A stretch of DNA of 64,000 bases from positions 55,105 through 119,104 of the forward strand of contig CAVWBB010000008.1 of the NCBI GenBank assembly GCA_963753115.1. The letters run 5' to 3'. Origin of the DNA: Bog-473 sp963753115 (GTDB taxonomy: Bacteria > Actinomycetota > Acidimicrobiia > Acidimicrobiales > RAAP-2). Position 1 is the first letter of the stretch. Every line of letters starts with the position of its first letter. The notes below the pieces were generated by a model. That model was given only the letters and a program-made list of their open reading frames with translations. It was not told where the DNA came from and ran no database searches. Below are positions 47,741-57,134 of this stretch, piece by piece. The position numbers were made by a program, and so were the translations under genes.

Positions 47741-49360
47741 TCAGGGTCGACCCGCTGCCACCGCAGCTTGCCGGGCGTGATAGCTCGATCGGGTCAACGG
47801 CGACGCTTCGACGTGGGCCACCCCAAGTTCCGCGCCGACCTCGCGCAGGCGGTCGAATTCCTCGGGTGCCCAATACCTCGATACCGGGAGGTGGTCGCGA
47901 CTGGGTCGGAGGTATTGCCCGATCGTGACGATGGAAACGCCGACGCCGCGCAGATCCGCCATGGTCGCCACGACCTCCTCCTCGCGCTCGCCGAGGCCCA
48001 CCATGAGACCGGACTTGGTCACGAGGCCCGCCTGTCCGGCACGGGCGAGCACCGCCAGGCTGCGTGCGTAACCGGCCGAAGGTCGCACGGCCCGTTGCAG
48101 CCGAGCGACCGTCTCGATGTTGTGGTTCAGCACGTCCGGGCGAGCCTCGAAGATCAGGTCCAGCGCAGCGGCATGGCCGCGACAATCGGAGATCAACACC
48201 TCGACGGTCGTGCCGGGTGTGCGCGACCGGATGGCCCTGATGGTCTCGGCCATCGCCCCAGCACCGCCGTCGGACAGGTCGTCCCGCGCCACACAGGTGA
48301 TCACGGCGTGCCCGAGCCTCATCCGCTCGACCGCCTGTGCCACACGATCGGGCTCGTCGGGCGACAGCGGAAGTGGGTGACGCGTGTCCACCTGGCAGAA
48401 GCCGCACGCTCTGGTGCACCGCTCGCCGTTGATCATGAAGGTCGCCGTGCCGTCGGCCCAGCACTCGTAGATGTTGGGACAGCCTGCCTCCTCGCACACC
48501 GTGACGAGCCCAAGATCGTGGACCGTGCTCCCGAGCTGGCGATAGCCCTTTCCTATGCGGACGGGTACCCGCACCCAGTCCGGCTTGCGTTGCGCGATGT
48601 CAAGGCCTTCCTCGGGTGCCACCCCCGCCTGGCGCAGCCGGCGGAGCAACGGCCGCTCCCCCGCAGCCGAGAGGCCCAGCAGATCGGCCGGACCCCTTGT
48701 CACGTCGTGACGCTCCACATTCCCCTCACCGAACACCGCCGCCGCCCGGCCCACGAATGCGTCGATCACGGCCTCCATGGACACGTCGATGCCCTCTGCG
48801 GCGAGAGAGGTCACGCCGCGGTCGGCGATGCCACAGGGCACGATGTGGCCGAACATGGCGAGGTCAGCGGACACGTTGAGGGCGACACCATGGAGCGTGC
48901 GGCGACGACCCGGCCCTGCTCGCAGGGTCCGCACCCCGATCGCCGCGATTTTGCGGGCGTTCGGACCGCCACCGTCGAGCCACACCCCGGGGTACCCGTC
49001 CTCGGTCGTCGCCCCTGGGAGGCCGAGGTCGGCCAGTGCCTCCACGACCACCTGCTCGAGGCGGTGGACGTGCGCTGGTCCCGATGCGGGGTCGTCGGGC
49101 ACCGTGACGATCGGGTAGGCCACCAATTGACCGGGCCCGTGGTACGTGACGTCGCCCCCACGGTCAGTCCGCTCCAGCACCGCGCCGACCTGCGCCGGAT
49201 CCACCAACACGTTGCGCTCGTCAGCGTGGGCACCCAGCGTGTAGGTGTGCGGGTGCTGCAGAACCAGCAGGTAGTCGTCGGCGGCCTCCGTCGCCAGGGC
49301 GTGCTGCAGCGCGAAGGCTTCGTGGTAGGGAACTGTCCCGAGTGAGCGAACGCGCAGCAC
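47741..49360 (-). CDS. LipB-LipA fusion: octanoyltransferase and lipoyl synthase
   Basis: A single 539-codon frame carries two enzymes of lipoate synthesis. Residues ~1-215 are LipB: TYHGPGQLV, the conserved Lys in GGPNARKIAAIG (K137) and the acyl Cys in IVPCGIAD (C176). After a ~35-residue linker (SAAGERPLLRRLRQAGVAPEEG) residues ~255-539 are radical-SAM LipA with cluster ligands C289, C294, C300 (CEEAGCPNIYEC) and C315, C319, C322 (CTRACGFC) and a C-terminal SSYHA. It moves octanoate to, and inserts sulfur into, the E2 encoded 11 bases upstream. Start GTG 49360. Given indels elsewhere in this window, the fusion should be confirmed. Confidence 0.87.
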   Translation of the reverse strand: MLRVRSLGTVPYHEAFALQHALATEAADDYLLVLQHPHTYTLGAHADERNVLVDPAQVGAVLERTDRGGDVTYHGPGQLVAYPIVTVPDDPASGPAHVHRLEQVVVEALADLGLPGATTEDGYPGVWLDGGGPNARKIAAIGVRTLRAGPGRRRTLHGVALNVSADLAMFGHIVPCGIADRGVTSLAAEGIDVSMEAVIDAFVGRAAAVFGEGNVERHDVTRGPADLLGLSAAGERPLLRRLRQAGVAPEEGLDIAQRKPDWVRVPVRIGKGYRQLGSTVHDLGLVTVCEEAGCPNIYECWADGTATFMINGERCTRACGFCQVDTRHPLPLSPDEPDRVAQAVERMRLGHAVITCVARDDLSDGGAGAMAETIRAIRSRTPGTTVEVLISDCRGHAAALDLIFEARPDVLNHNIETVARLQRAVRPSAGYARSLAVLARAGQAGLVTKSGLMVGLGEREEEVVATMADLRGVGVSIVTIGQYLRPSRDHLPVSRYWAPEEFDRLREVGAELGVAHVEASPLTRSSYHARQAAVAAGRP

Positions 49361-49370
49361 CGGCGCGGCC

Positions 49371-50780
49371 TTAGAGCTCCGCGGCCCAGTCGCGAGTACC
49401 AAGCAGCTCCGCCACCTTGGCCAAGAACAGCGACACATACGCCCCGTCGACGGCACGGTGGTCCCAACTGACGCCGAGGATCCCCGTGGAGTGGATGGCG
49501 ATGGACTCGGACCCGTCGGGCTGCGTCACCACCACCGGCCGGCGAGCGATGCCGTCCGTGGCCAGGATCGCCACCTGCGGCTGGTTGATGATCGGCACCG
49601 TGAAGTAGGTGCCGAAGGGTCCGTCGTTGGTGATGGAGAACGTCCCGCCTGCGATGTCGTCAGCGTTGAGTTGGCGGCCGCGGGCCCGCTCGGCCAGATC
49701 CCGGATGCGCCTGGCCACCCCACGCAACGTCACCTCTTCGGCGCGATGGATGACGGGCACAATCAGGCCCTCGTGCGACAGGTCGACGGCGATACCCAGG
49801 TTGACCTCGGCGTGGACGAGCAGTGAGTCGTCCACCACCGACGCGTTGAGAAGCGGGAAATCGCGCAGCGCCTCCACCGCCGCCCGGGCGACGAAGGGCA
49901 GGTACGTCAGAGCGAATCCCTCCTCCGCCTTGAAGCGCTCACCCCAGGCCTTGCGAACGCGCTCGACACTCTCGAAGTCGACCTCGTTCGCGATGAAGGC
50001 GTGCGGCGAGGTCGCCTTCGACCGCACCATGTGCTCGGCCGTGCGGCGTCGCATGTTGGAGAACGGCACGACCTGGTCGCCGGCGGCCCGGAAGGACGCC
50101 ATCGAGACGGGGGGCGCCTGTGGCGCGCGGGCCACGGGCGCAGACTGGACGATGGGGGCCGATGGCGGTGCCGGTGCGGCCGCCGGAGCGGGCGACTGAG
50201 ATGCCCCCGCGGCCCGGCGCGCGTCGACCACTCGCAGGGCGTCGTCCCTCGTGATGCGCCCGCCGGAGCCCGTGCCGGTCACCTCGGTTTCGCTGATCCC
50301 GTTCTCAGCCAGGAGCTTGCGCACCATCGGCGACAGCACGTGGGGCCCGACACCGTCCCCGTCGGTCGCCACATCGGGCGATGGCGCCGTTGGCGCAGGC
50401 GTGGCCTGAGCGGGTGGAGGCGGAGGTGGAGGCGGAGGTGGAGGCGGAGTGATGGGTGGAGGTGGAGCTGCCTGAGGTGCAGGAGCCGGTGCGGGCTCAG
50501 ACGCCTCCGCTGCCGCTGGTGCACCGTCAGACGCCGCGGCACCGGCACCGTCGCCGATCACCGCCAGCTTCACGCCGACCTCGACGGTCTCGCCTTCGGG
50601 GACGAGGATCTCGCTGAGAACTCCCGCCGCGGGGGAAGGCACCTCGGAGTCGACCTTGTCTGTGGAAACCTCGAAGAGCGGCTCGTCCCGCTCGACTGCG
50701 TCGCCGACAGCCTTCATCCAGCGGGTGATCGTTCCCTCGGTCACCGTCTCGCCGAGTTGCGGCATCATGACGTCAGCCAA
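49371..50780 (-). CDS. Dihydrolipoamide acyltransferase (E2)
   Basis: 469-residue E2 core of a 2-oxoacid dehydrogenase complex. Residues 1-77 are a lipoyl domain (PQLGETVTEG; lipoylated K42 in STDKVDSE). A long Ala/Pro linker with a proline run follows (50370-50460), then an E3-binding domain (SPMVRKLLAENGISE). The catalytic domain ends with HRAVDGAYVSLF (H441, D445) that transfers the acyl group to CoA. It could serve pyruvate or 2-oxoglutarate; the nearby AceE suggests pyruvate. The TTG at 50780 gives MADVMMPQ; an ATG four codons later is possible. Overlaps lpd by 8 bases. Confidence 0.88.
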   Translation of the reverse strand: MADVMMPQLGETVTEGTITRWMKAVGDAVERDEPLFEVSTDKVDSEVPSPAAGVLSEILVPEGETVEVGVKLAVIGDGAGAAASDGAPAAAEASEPAPAPAPQAAPPPPITPPPPPPPPPPPPAQATPAPTAPSPDVATDGDGVGPHVLSPMVRKLLAENGISETEVTGTGSGGRITRDDALRVVDARRAAGASQSPAPAAAPAPPSAPIVQSAPVARAPQAPPVSMASFRAAGDQVVPFSNMRRRTAEHMVRSKATSPHAFIANEVDFESVERVRKAWGERFKAEEGFALTYLPFVARAAVEALRDFPLLNASVVDDSLLVHAEVNLGIAVDLSHEGLIVPVIHRAEEVTLRGVARRIRDLAERARGRQLNADDIAGGTFSITNDGPFGTYFTVPIINQPQVAILATDGIARRPVVVTQPDGSESIAIHSTGILGVSWDHRAVDGAYVSLFLAKVAELLGTRDWAAEL

Positions 50781-52188
50781 CGTGCAATCCCCTTCCGCTC
50801 AACGCGAGCATGGTCTCACCGAATGTCTCGGACAAAGAGGGGTGTGGCTGAACGAACTGCGCCACCTCCTCAGGGAAGGCCTCCCAATTGACGGCGAGGT
50901 AACCGGCTCCGAGCTGCTCGGTCACCCAGGGGCCGCAAAGGTGCACGCCCAGTATCCGCCCGGCAGTCCCGTCCGGGCGCTGCTCAGCGATGATCTTCAC
51001 GACGCCCTCGGTCTCACCGATGATCTGCGCCCGGCTGTTGCCGCCGTAGGGATCCTTCTTGGTCACCACGGGAATGCCCGCCTCCTTGGCCTGCGCTTCG
51101 GTCATCCCGCAGAAGGCCACCTCGGGGCGGCAGTAGATGGCCCACGGCACCTTGGAGTTGTCGACGGGCACGACCGGCTCGCCGAGCATGCTCTTCACTG
51201 CCACGATGGCCTCGGCAAATCCCACGTGGGCCAACTGCGGCGTGCCGGCCACGATGTCACCCACAGCCCACACGCCGTCGACACCAGTGCGCTGGTACTC
51301 ATCGGTCGCCACGAACCCTCGCCGGTCCATCTCGACGCCCAACCCGTCGGCCACCAATCCCTCCGTGCGGGGGCGCCGGCCCACCGACACCACCACCACT
51401 TCCGCGTCGAACGTCTGCTCTCCCGCCTTGACCGTCGTCATCGTCCCGTCCTTCGACGGCGTGTGGCCCTCGACCTTCACACCCGTGACGATGTCGATGC
51501 CGCGCTTCTTGAAGGAGCGGACGAGCAGGCGCGTGATGTCGTCGTCACAGCCGGGGAGGATGGTGTCGAGCGCCTCCAGGATTGTCACCTTGGAGCCGAG
51601 GTCGGCGAGGAGCGAAGCGAACTCGCACCCGACGACACCGCCCCCGATGACGACCACGGAGGCCGGAAGCTCCTTGAGGTCGAGGAACTCGTCCGAGGTC
51701 ATGATCAGGCGACCGTCGACGTCGAAGCCGGGCAGCAGGAAGGGAACCGACCCGGCCGCCAGCACCACATTGCGGCCCACGACGACCCGGCCGGCGTCCT
51801 CGCCGTCAACGATCTCGACCCGGTGGTCCGCCTTGAGCGTCCCCGTGCCCAAGAAGGTGGTGATTTTGCGGCCCTTCAACAACCCGGCCAGGCCCTTGTG
51901 GAGCTTGCCCACCACTGCGTTCTTGCGATCCTGGCTTACGGCGAAGTCGATCGAGAACCCGGAGACGTCGACCCCGAATTCCTTGGAGCCTTCGATCGTC
52001 CGGTAGACAGCGGCAGTCTCGAGGAATTCCTTGGCCGGGATGCAGCCACGATGCAGGCAGGTGCCACCGACCTTGTCCCGCTCGACGATGGCGACCGAGA
52101 GGCCCGCTGCCGCCCCGTAGAGCGCCGTGGCATAACCGCCGGGCCCACCGCCGATCACGACGATGTCGAACTCGTCCTCGCCTGCCAT
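50773..52188 (-). CDS. lpd: Dihydrolipoyl dehydrogenase (E3)
   Basis: 471-residue FAD disulfide reductase that reoxidises dihydrolipoamide. FDIVVIGGGPGGYATAL is the FAD motif, GGTCLHRGC carries the redox cysteines C44 and C49, VVVIGGGVVGCEFASLLADLGSKV binds NAD, VWAVGDIV binds FAD again, and HPSLSETFGE holds the C-terminal His-Glu pair at the interface. ATG 52188 follows AGAGGAAAG. Together with E2, LipB-LipA and AceE it completes the local 2-oxoacid dehydrogenase set. Confidence 0.93.
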   Translation of the reverse strand: MAGEDEFDIVVIGGGPGGYATALYGAAAGLSVAIVERDKVGGTCLHRGCIPAKEFLETAAVYRTIEGSKEFGVDVSGFSIDFAVSQDRKNAVVGKLHKGLAGLLKGRKITTFLGTGTLKADHRVEIVDGEDAGRVVVGRNVVLAAGSVPFLLPGFDVDGRLIMTSDEFLDLKELPASVVVIGGGVVGCEFASLLADLGSKVTILEALDTILPGCDDDITRLLVRSFKKRGIDIVTGVKVEGHTPSKDGTMTTVKAGEQTFDAEVVVVSVGRRPRTEGLVADGLGVEMDRRGFVATDEYQRTGVDGVWAVGDIVAGTPQLAHVGFAEAIVAVKSMLGEPVVPVDNSKVPWAIYCRPEVAFCGMTEAQAKEAGIPVVTKKDPYGGNSRAQIIGETEGVVKIIAEQRPDGTAGRILGVHLCGPWVTEQLGAGYLAVNWEAFPEEVAQFVQPHPSLSETFGETMLALSGRGLHVG

Positions 52189-52345
52189 CGACTTTCCTCT
52201 CCCTGGTGTGTGCACGACGTCCGCCAGCCGCGCTCGGCCTCCCCGGAACTGCCCGATCGCACTGCTGAGAGTCGTCTCCAAGCCCTGCGTGTGACCACCG
52301 CAGCCTACCGGCCGGACCGCCCACCCCGGTCCGCCCGCGACCCGA

Positions 52346-52810
52346 TCAACCGCTCGTGCCGCTTCCCAGATCCGCAGCCTGGGTGGCCAATTCGTCGACC
52401 CGGTCGTTCCAGCGGTCCCCCGAATGGCCCTTCACCCACCGGAAGCTGACCGCGACGTCGGATGCGAGTGCGAGCTCCAGCAGCGGCTCCCACAGATCGC
52501 GGTTGGCCACCGGCTTGTTCTGCGAGTTCTTCCAGTTTCGGCGTTGCCAGCCCCGCCACCAGCCGTCGGTAAAGCACTTGACGACGTAGGTCGAGTCGCT
52601 CACCACCTCCACGCCGCCCGGAGCGTCGCCCGTCAGGGAGCGCAGCGCCTCGAGCGCGGCCGTGATCTCCATCCGCTGGTTGGTCGTGTGCCCCTCGGCG
52701 CCACTGGCGTAGGCGCCCCCGGGCACAGCCCACGCCCACCCGCCCGGGCCGGGATTGCCCCGGCAGGCGCCGTCCGTGTACACGACGATCGGACCGCTTT
52801 CAGGTGACAT
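52346..52810 (-). CDS. rnhA: Ribonuclease H type I
   Basis: 154-residue enzyme cutting the RNA strand of RNA:DNA hybrids. The four metal carboxylates lie in VVYTDGACRGNPGPGGWAW (D), RMEITAALEAL (E), VVSDSTYVV (D) and GHSGDRWNDRVDELA (D), and KNSQNKPVANRDLWE is the handle region. It is divergent from aceE; the 66-base gap (52811-52876) must contain both promoters. Confidence 0.92.
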   Translation of the reverse strand: MSPESGPIVVYTDGACRGNPGPGGWAWAVPGGAYASGAEGHTTNQRMEITAALEALRSLTGDAPGGVEVVSDSTYVVKCFTDGWWRGWQRRNWKNSQNKPVANRDLWEPLLELALASDVAVSFRWVKGHSGDRWNDRVDELATQAADLGSGTSG

Positions 52811-52876
52811 GCACAAATGTGTAACACCCGCCACGGGTGGTCGTGGTGGTCCCCCGCCTCCCGATACCGTGGTGAA

Positions 52877-55624
52877 ATGCTGTTTGACGGGATCAGCCAC
52901 CAGGTCCCGGACACCGATCCGGGCGAGACCGAGGAGTGGCTCGACTCGTTCGACGCCATCGTCGACGCCCGAGGCCGGGCCAGGGCGCGCTACCTCTTGA
53001 TGAAGCTCCTGGAGCGCGCGCGCACAAAGCAGGTCGAATTCCCCGCCACCGTCTCGACGCCGTACGTCAACACCATTCCGGCCGATGCGGAACCCTGGTT
53101 TCCCGGTGACGAGTACCAGGAGCGGCGCATCCGCGCCTACATCCGCTGGAACGCTGCCGCCATGGTCGTCCGGGCCAACACCCGCACCGAGGGCATCGGT
53201 GGGCACCTGTCGACCTACGCCAGTTCGGCGGCGCTCTACGAGGTCGGCTTCAACCACTTCTTCCGTGGCAAGGCCGACGGCGGCTTCGGCGACCAGGTCT
53301 TCTTCCAGGGACACGCGTCTCCGGGCATTTACGCCCGGGCCTACGTCGAGGGGCGCCTGACCGAGCAGGAGCTCGACAACTACCGCCACGAGGTGGGCGG
53401 TGACGGCCTGCCCAGCTATCCCCACCCGCGCTCGATGCCCGAGTTCTGGGAGTTCCCCACGGTGTCGATGGGGCTCGGCCCCATCGCCGCCATCTACCAG
53501 GCTCACGTCAACCGCTACCTCAACCTGCGCCGGCTCGTCGACACGAGCGGCAGCCGGGTGTGGTGCTTCGTGGGCGACGGCGAAATGGACGAGCCAGAGT
53601 CCATCGGCGCCCTCGGCGTGGCCGGTCGCGAGCATCTCGACAACCTGATCTTCGTCGTCAATTGCAACCTGCAGAGACTCGACGGCCCGGTGCGCGGCAA
53701 CGGCAAGGTCATCCAGGAGCTCGAGGCGGTGTTCCGGGGCGCGGGTTGGAACGTGATCAAGGTCATCTGGGGGTCGCGCTGGGATGCGTTGCTCGCCAAG
53801 GACGTCGACGGCGTCCTGCTCGACCGCATGAACACCACGGTCGACGGTGAGTACCAGAAGCTGGCGGTCGAGTCGGGGGCCTACATCCGGGAGCACTTCT
53901 TCGGACCGGACCCCCGGCTGCGCAAGATGGTCGAGGACCTCAGCGACGACGAGCTCGTGTCACTTCCCCGGGGCGGCCACGACTACCGCAAGCTCTACGC
54001 CGCCTACAAGCTCGCGACCGAGCACCAGGGCGCCCCCACTGTCATCCTGGCCAAGACGATCAAGGGTTGGACGCTCGGTCCCGAGATCGAGGCGCGCAAC
54101 GCCACCCACCAGATCAAGAAGATGACCAAGGCGCAGGTGCGCACGCTGCGTGACCGCCTGTACCTCACCGACGACATCCCCGACGCCGCGCTCGAGGGCG
54201 ACCCGCCGTACATCCGTCCCGCCGAGGGTTCAGACGCCATGGAGTACCTCCGCGCCCACGGGCGCGTCCTCGACGGCCCGCTCCCCACCCGGGTCGTCCG
54301 GCCCACGCCGGCGCTGCGACCAGACGCCAAGGTCTTCGAGGAATTCAGGGCCGGTTCGGGGAAACAGGCGGCGTCCACCACCATGGTGTTCGCCCGCCTG
54401 CTGCGCAATCTGGTGCGCGATCCCACCGTGGGCTCGCTCGTCGCGCCGATCGTCTCGGACGAGGCCCGCACCTTCGGGCTCGAGCCGCTCATCGCCGAGG
54501 CCAAGATCTACGCCCCCGATGGCCAGCACTACATCCCGGTCGACGCCGACCTGCCGCTGAACTACGCGGAGAGCTCGTCGGGGCAGATGCTCCAGGAGGG
54601 GATCACCGAAGCGGGGGCGCTGTCGACGTTCATCGCACTGTCCACCGCCTACGCCACTTGGGGCCAGCCGATGGTCCCCGTCTACCTCTTCTATTCGATG
54701 TTCGGCTTCCAGCGGGTCGGCGACCTGGCCTGGGCACTGGGCGACATGCGCGGCCGCGGGATCCTCGCCGGCTGCACGGCAGGGCGCACCACGCTCATGG
54801 GCGAGGGGCTCCAGCACGACGACGGCCAGTCGCCCCTGCTGGCTTCCACCAATCCGGCTGCCCTGGTCTACGACGCCTCCTTCGCCTACGAAGTGGCCGT
54901 GATCATGGAGGCGGCCGTGACGGAGATGCTCGGCGCCGAGCCCAAGGACCGCTTCTGGTACCTCACGCTCTACAACGAGAACTACCCGATGCCGCCGCTC
55001 CCCGAGGGCGCTGAAGGCGAGGCCGTGCGCCGGGGGATCATCGACGGCATCTATCGCTTCGCCCCCGCTCCCGAGACGCACACGGCGTCCACCGCCAAGG
55101 GGAGGGACAAGGAGAGAGACAAGGACGACCTGCGGGCGTCGCTCTGCTTCTCTGGGCCCATGTGGAGTATCGCTGCCGATGCGCAGCGAATCCTGGCGGA
55201 GCGCTATGGCGTCGCCGCAGACACCTGGGCTGTCACGTCGTGGACGAACCTGCGCACCGACGCCCTCGAGGTGGAGCGATGGAACCGGCTGCACCCCGAG
55301 GCCGAGCCCCGTACAGCCATCGTCACTGAGGCGCTGGGCGAGGGTTCTGACCCCGTGGTCGCCATCACGGACTACATGCGAGGTGTGCCCGACCAGGTGG
55401 CGCGCTTCGTACGCCGCCCTTACATGTCGCTCGGGACCGACGGCTTCGGACGCTCCGACGCCCGTGACGCCCTGCGCTCGTACTTCGAAGTCGACGCGGC
55501 CAACCTCGTCGTCGCCGTCCTGCAAGTACTCGCACTGAACGGGAAGGTCGCACCCTCCGTCGTGGCCGAGGCGATCGCCGAATTCGGCATCGACACGTCC
55601 GGCGCGCCGCCCTTCGTCGTCTGA
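52877..55624 (+). CDS. aceE: Pyruvate dehydrogenase E1, homodimeric AceE type
   Basis: 915-residue thiamine-diphosphate enzyme decarboxylating pyruvate and acetylating E2. The first third holds GHLSTYASSAALYEVGFNHFFRG, and the TPP motif GDGEMDEPE begins at about G233 and ends NCNLQ. The C-terminal transketolase halves include YAESSSGQMLQEGITEAGA and the final LGTDGFGRSDARDALRSYFEV. Homodimeric AceE (as opposed to alpha/beta E1) is typical of actinobacteria and gammaproteobacteria. ATG 52877 is preferred over GTG 52872; the ribosome site is weak. Confidence 0.95.
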   Translation: MLFDGISHQVPDTDPGETEEWLDSFDAIVDARGRARARYLLMKLLERARTKQVEFPATVSTPYVNTIPADAEPWFPGDEYQERRIRAYIRWNAAAMVVRANTRTEGIGGHLSTYASSAALYEVGFNHFFRGKADGGFGDQVFFQGHASPGIYARAYVEGRLTEQELDNYRHEVGGDGLPSYPHPRSMPEFWEFPTVSMGLGPIAAIYQAHVNRYLNLRRLVDTSGSRVWCFVGDGEMDEPESIGALGVAGREHLDNLIFVVNCNLQRLDGPVRGNGKVIQELEAVFRGAGWNVIKVIWGSRWDALLAKDVDGVLLDRMNTTVDGEYQKLAVESGAYIREHFFGPDPRLRKMVEDLSDDELVSLPRGGHDYRKLYAAYKLATEHQGAPTVILAKTIKGWTLGPEIEARNATHQIKKMTKAQVRTLRDRLYLTDDIPDAALEGDPPYIRPAEGSDAMEYLRAHGRVLDGPLPTRVVRPTPALRPDAKVFEEFRAGSGKQAASTTMVFARLLRNLVRDPTVGSLVAPIVSDEARTFGLEPLIAEAKIYAPDGQHYIPVDADLPLNYAESSSGQMLQEGITEAGALSTFIALSTAYATWGQPMVPVYLFYSMFGFQRVGDLAWALGDMRGRGILAGCTAGRTTLMGEGLQHDDGQSPLLASTNPAALVYDASFAYEVAVIMEAAVTEMLGAEPKDRFWYLTLYNENYPMPPLPEGAEGEAVRRGIIDGIYRFAPAPETHTASTAKGRDKERDKDDLRASLCFSGPMWSIAADAQRILAERYGVAADTWAVTSWTNLRTDALEVERWNRLHPEAEPRTAIVTEALGEGSDPVVAITDYMRGVPDQVARFVRRPYMSLGTDGFGRSDARDALRSYFEVDAANLVVAVLQVLALNGKVAPSVVAEAIAEFGIDTSGAPPFVV

Positions 55625-55778
55625 GCCCACGTGCCTCACCAGCGGTGGTGCAGCGCAGGTGGTGCGGCGCTTCAGGAACCGTAAACCAACTCGTTGACAG
55701 TTCCTGGAGAGATGTCCCGCCGCGCGACGCACTACCCGTCACGTGTCACGCACCACGCGTCACGCACGACGCACAACG

Positions 55779-56123
55779 TCACGGACCGAACAGAGCCACG
55801 AACGCGGCCAGCGTCTCCTCTGCTCCGCCGGGTACCGCCATGACGAGCGTCCGCCGGTCCGCCTCCAACTCGAGGGACACATCGAAGAAAGGGCAGCAGT
55901 GCTTCTCGCGCTGCGCCAGCGCCACCGCCGACGTCAGGTCGGCTTCGGAGTCCCGCAGGACCAGGCGCACCGCCAAGGCGCCGACCTCCACCGAAGCGAC
56001 CGACCACGCCACCAGCGCCCGCCATTCGTCGGCCCGCTCCCCCAGCGCCGCGGCATCCAGGTTGCAGACGATCGGCGGCTCTTCGGACAGCGGCTCAAAC
56101 CTGGAATCGGATTCGGGCGTCAT
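55779..56123 (-). CDS. Conserved hypothetical protein with CCPFF motif
   Basis: 114 residues. The C-terminal REKHCCPFFDVSLELEADRRTLVMAV is shared by proteins often linked to MerR-type regulators, where the Cys pair follows a helix (ALAQRE). No DNA-binding helix-turn-helix is present here. It overlaps the DinB-like gene by 4 bases and probably shares its transcript with the Rrf2 regulator gene. A role in metal or thiol sensing is a guess. Confidence 0.6.
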   Translation of the reverse strand: MTPESDSRFEPLSEEPPIVCNLDAAALGERADEWRALVAWSVASVEVGALAVRLVLRDSEADLTSAVALAQREKHCCPFFDVSLELEADRRTLVMAVPGGAEETLAAFVALFGP

Positions 56124-56629
56124 CGACGCTGCGCCGCCACAAGTGCGTCGCGGGTCAACTCCATCTGCCCCAAATGTTGGAACAGCTCCTCAAGGATGTG
56201 CACCAGCACCGCGCCCTTGGACTCGGTGTACGGAACCGGCTCGTCCGGGTCGCGTCGGACGCTGACCGGGGGCGCTGCCGACGTGAGGCCCACCAGGTCC
56301 TCGCGTAACCGCCGGCTTGCGTGCTCGGTACGCCGCAACAGCCCTGCCACGTCGCCGCTCGCCGTGAACTCGGCGGCGCGGTCGCGCTCCACCGGGCGCT
56401 CGGCCACGGTGGCACCGCCCCAGTACTCCATGACGCCCAGGCAGTGGGTCAGGATCACGAAGGCCGAGTTCGTGTCGCGGAACGGAGGGCGCCGGTTGAC
56501 CAGCTCGTCGCCGAGCTCCTCGACGATGGCGGTCATCTGCCCGACGGCCAGGTCGACGAACCACAGATACACACTGACCGGGATGGCGACGGATGCCGCG
56601 CCCTCGCCGTCAGTGGGCGATCCAGGCAT
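56120..56629 (-). CDS. DinB/DUF664-like four-helix protein
   Basis: 169-residue helical bundle. VYLWFVDLAVGQMTAIVEELGDELVNRRPPF and FVILTHCLGVMEYWGGATVAERPVERDR are the family start, with His of a metal triad in THCLG, and HILEELFQHLGQMELTRDAL the end (HxxQHxGQ). These proteins act as thiol-dependent transferases or are induced by stress. ATG 56629 overlaps the Rrf2 gene end by 20 bases. Confidence 0.72.
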   Translation of the reverse strand: MPGSPTDGEGAASVAIPVSVYLWFVDLAVGQMTAIVEELGDELVNRRPPFRDTNSAFVILTHCLGVMEYWGGATVAERPVERDRAAEFTASGDVAGLLRRTEHASRRLREDLVGLTSAAPPVSVRRDPDEPVPYTESKGAVLVHILEELFQHLGQMELTRDALVAAQRR

Positions 56630-57062
56630 CCGGGTCCGTGACGAGCTTCTGGACGTGCGGCGGGAGCTTTCCCGAAATCACGTCGGTCAGGGTGATCTTC
56701 TCCAAGACCGAACGCAAGCTGGCCCTGACCGCGACCCAGACCTGCTGGAGGTTCTCGGCGGCGCCGTCGTAGCTCGTGGCCTCCGGCCGGTAGCCACGCA
56801 CCTCGGCCAGCGGGCCGTCCAAGGCGCGGATCACGTCGGCAATGGTGATGGCGTCGGGGTCGCGGGCGAGCCGGTAGCCGCCCTCGGCCCCGCGCTGGCT
56901 GGCCACCACACCGGCTCGGCGGAGATCGGCCAGGATCGCCCCGAGAAAGCGCGGTGGGAGTCCCTGCTCTCCAGCCAGGTATTCGGCTGTCTGCGGCGTC
57001 CCGGCGGCCGCCAGCGCGAGCAGGGCCCGGATGCCGTAGTCGACCTTCGCCGGGATGTGCAT
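56610..57062 (-). CDS. Rrf2-family transcriptional regulator without cysteines
   Basis: 150-residue winged helix-turn-helix protein: MHIPAKVDYGIRALLALAAAGTPQTAEYLAGEQGLPPRFLGAILADLRRAGVVASQRGAEGGYRLAR is the DNA-binding domain in order, with LRRAGVVAS as the wing (piecewise at residues ~1-68). There is no Cys anywhere, so it cannot hold the Fe-S cluster that IscR or NsrR uses, and must sense something else, like CymR-type members. It is the first gene of a minus-strand trio and divergent from a DNA-repair gene, so it may regulate both. Confidence 0.85.
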   Translation of the reverse strand: MHIPAKVDYGIRALLALAAAGTPQTAEYLAGEQGLPPRFLGAILADLRRAGVVASQRGAEGGYRLARDPDAITIADVIRALDGPLAEVRGYRPEATSYDGAAENLQQVWVAVRASLRSVLEKITLTDVISGKLPPHVQKLVTDPDAWIAH

Positions 57063-57134
57063 GGCGAGAGTCTGCCCGCGCCGGGCGGCCCGGTCACTTC
57101 CGACCTGGCCGGGCGTCGTGCCAAGATCTTCCCC

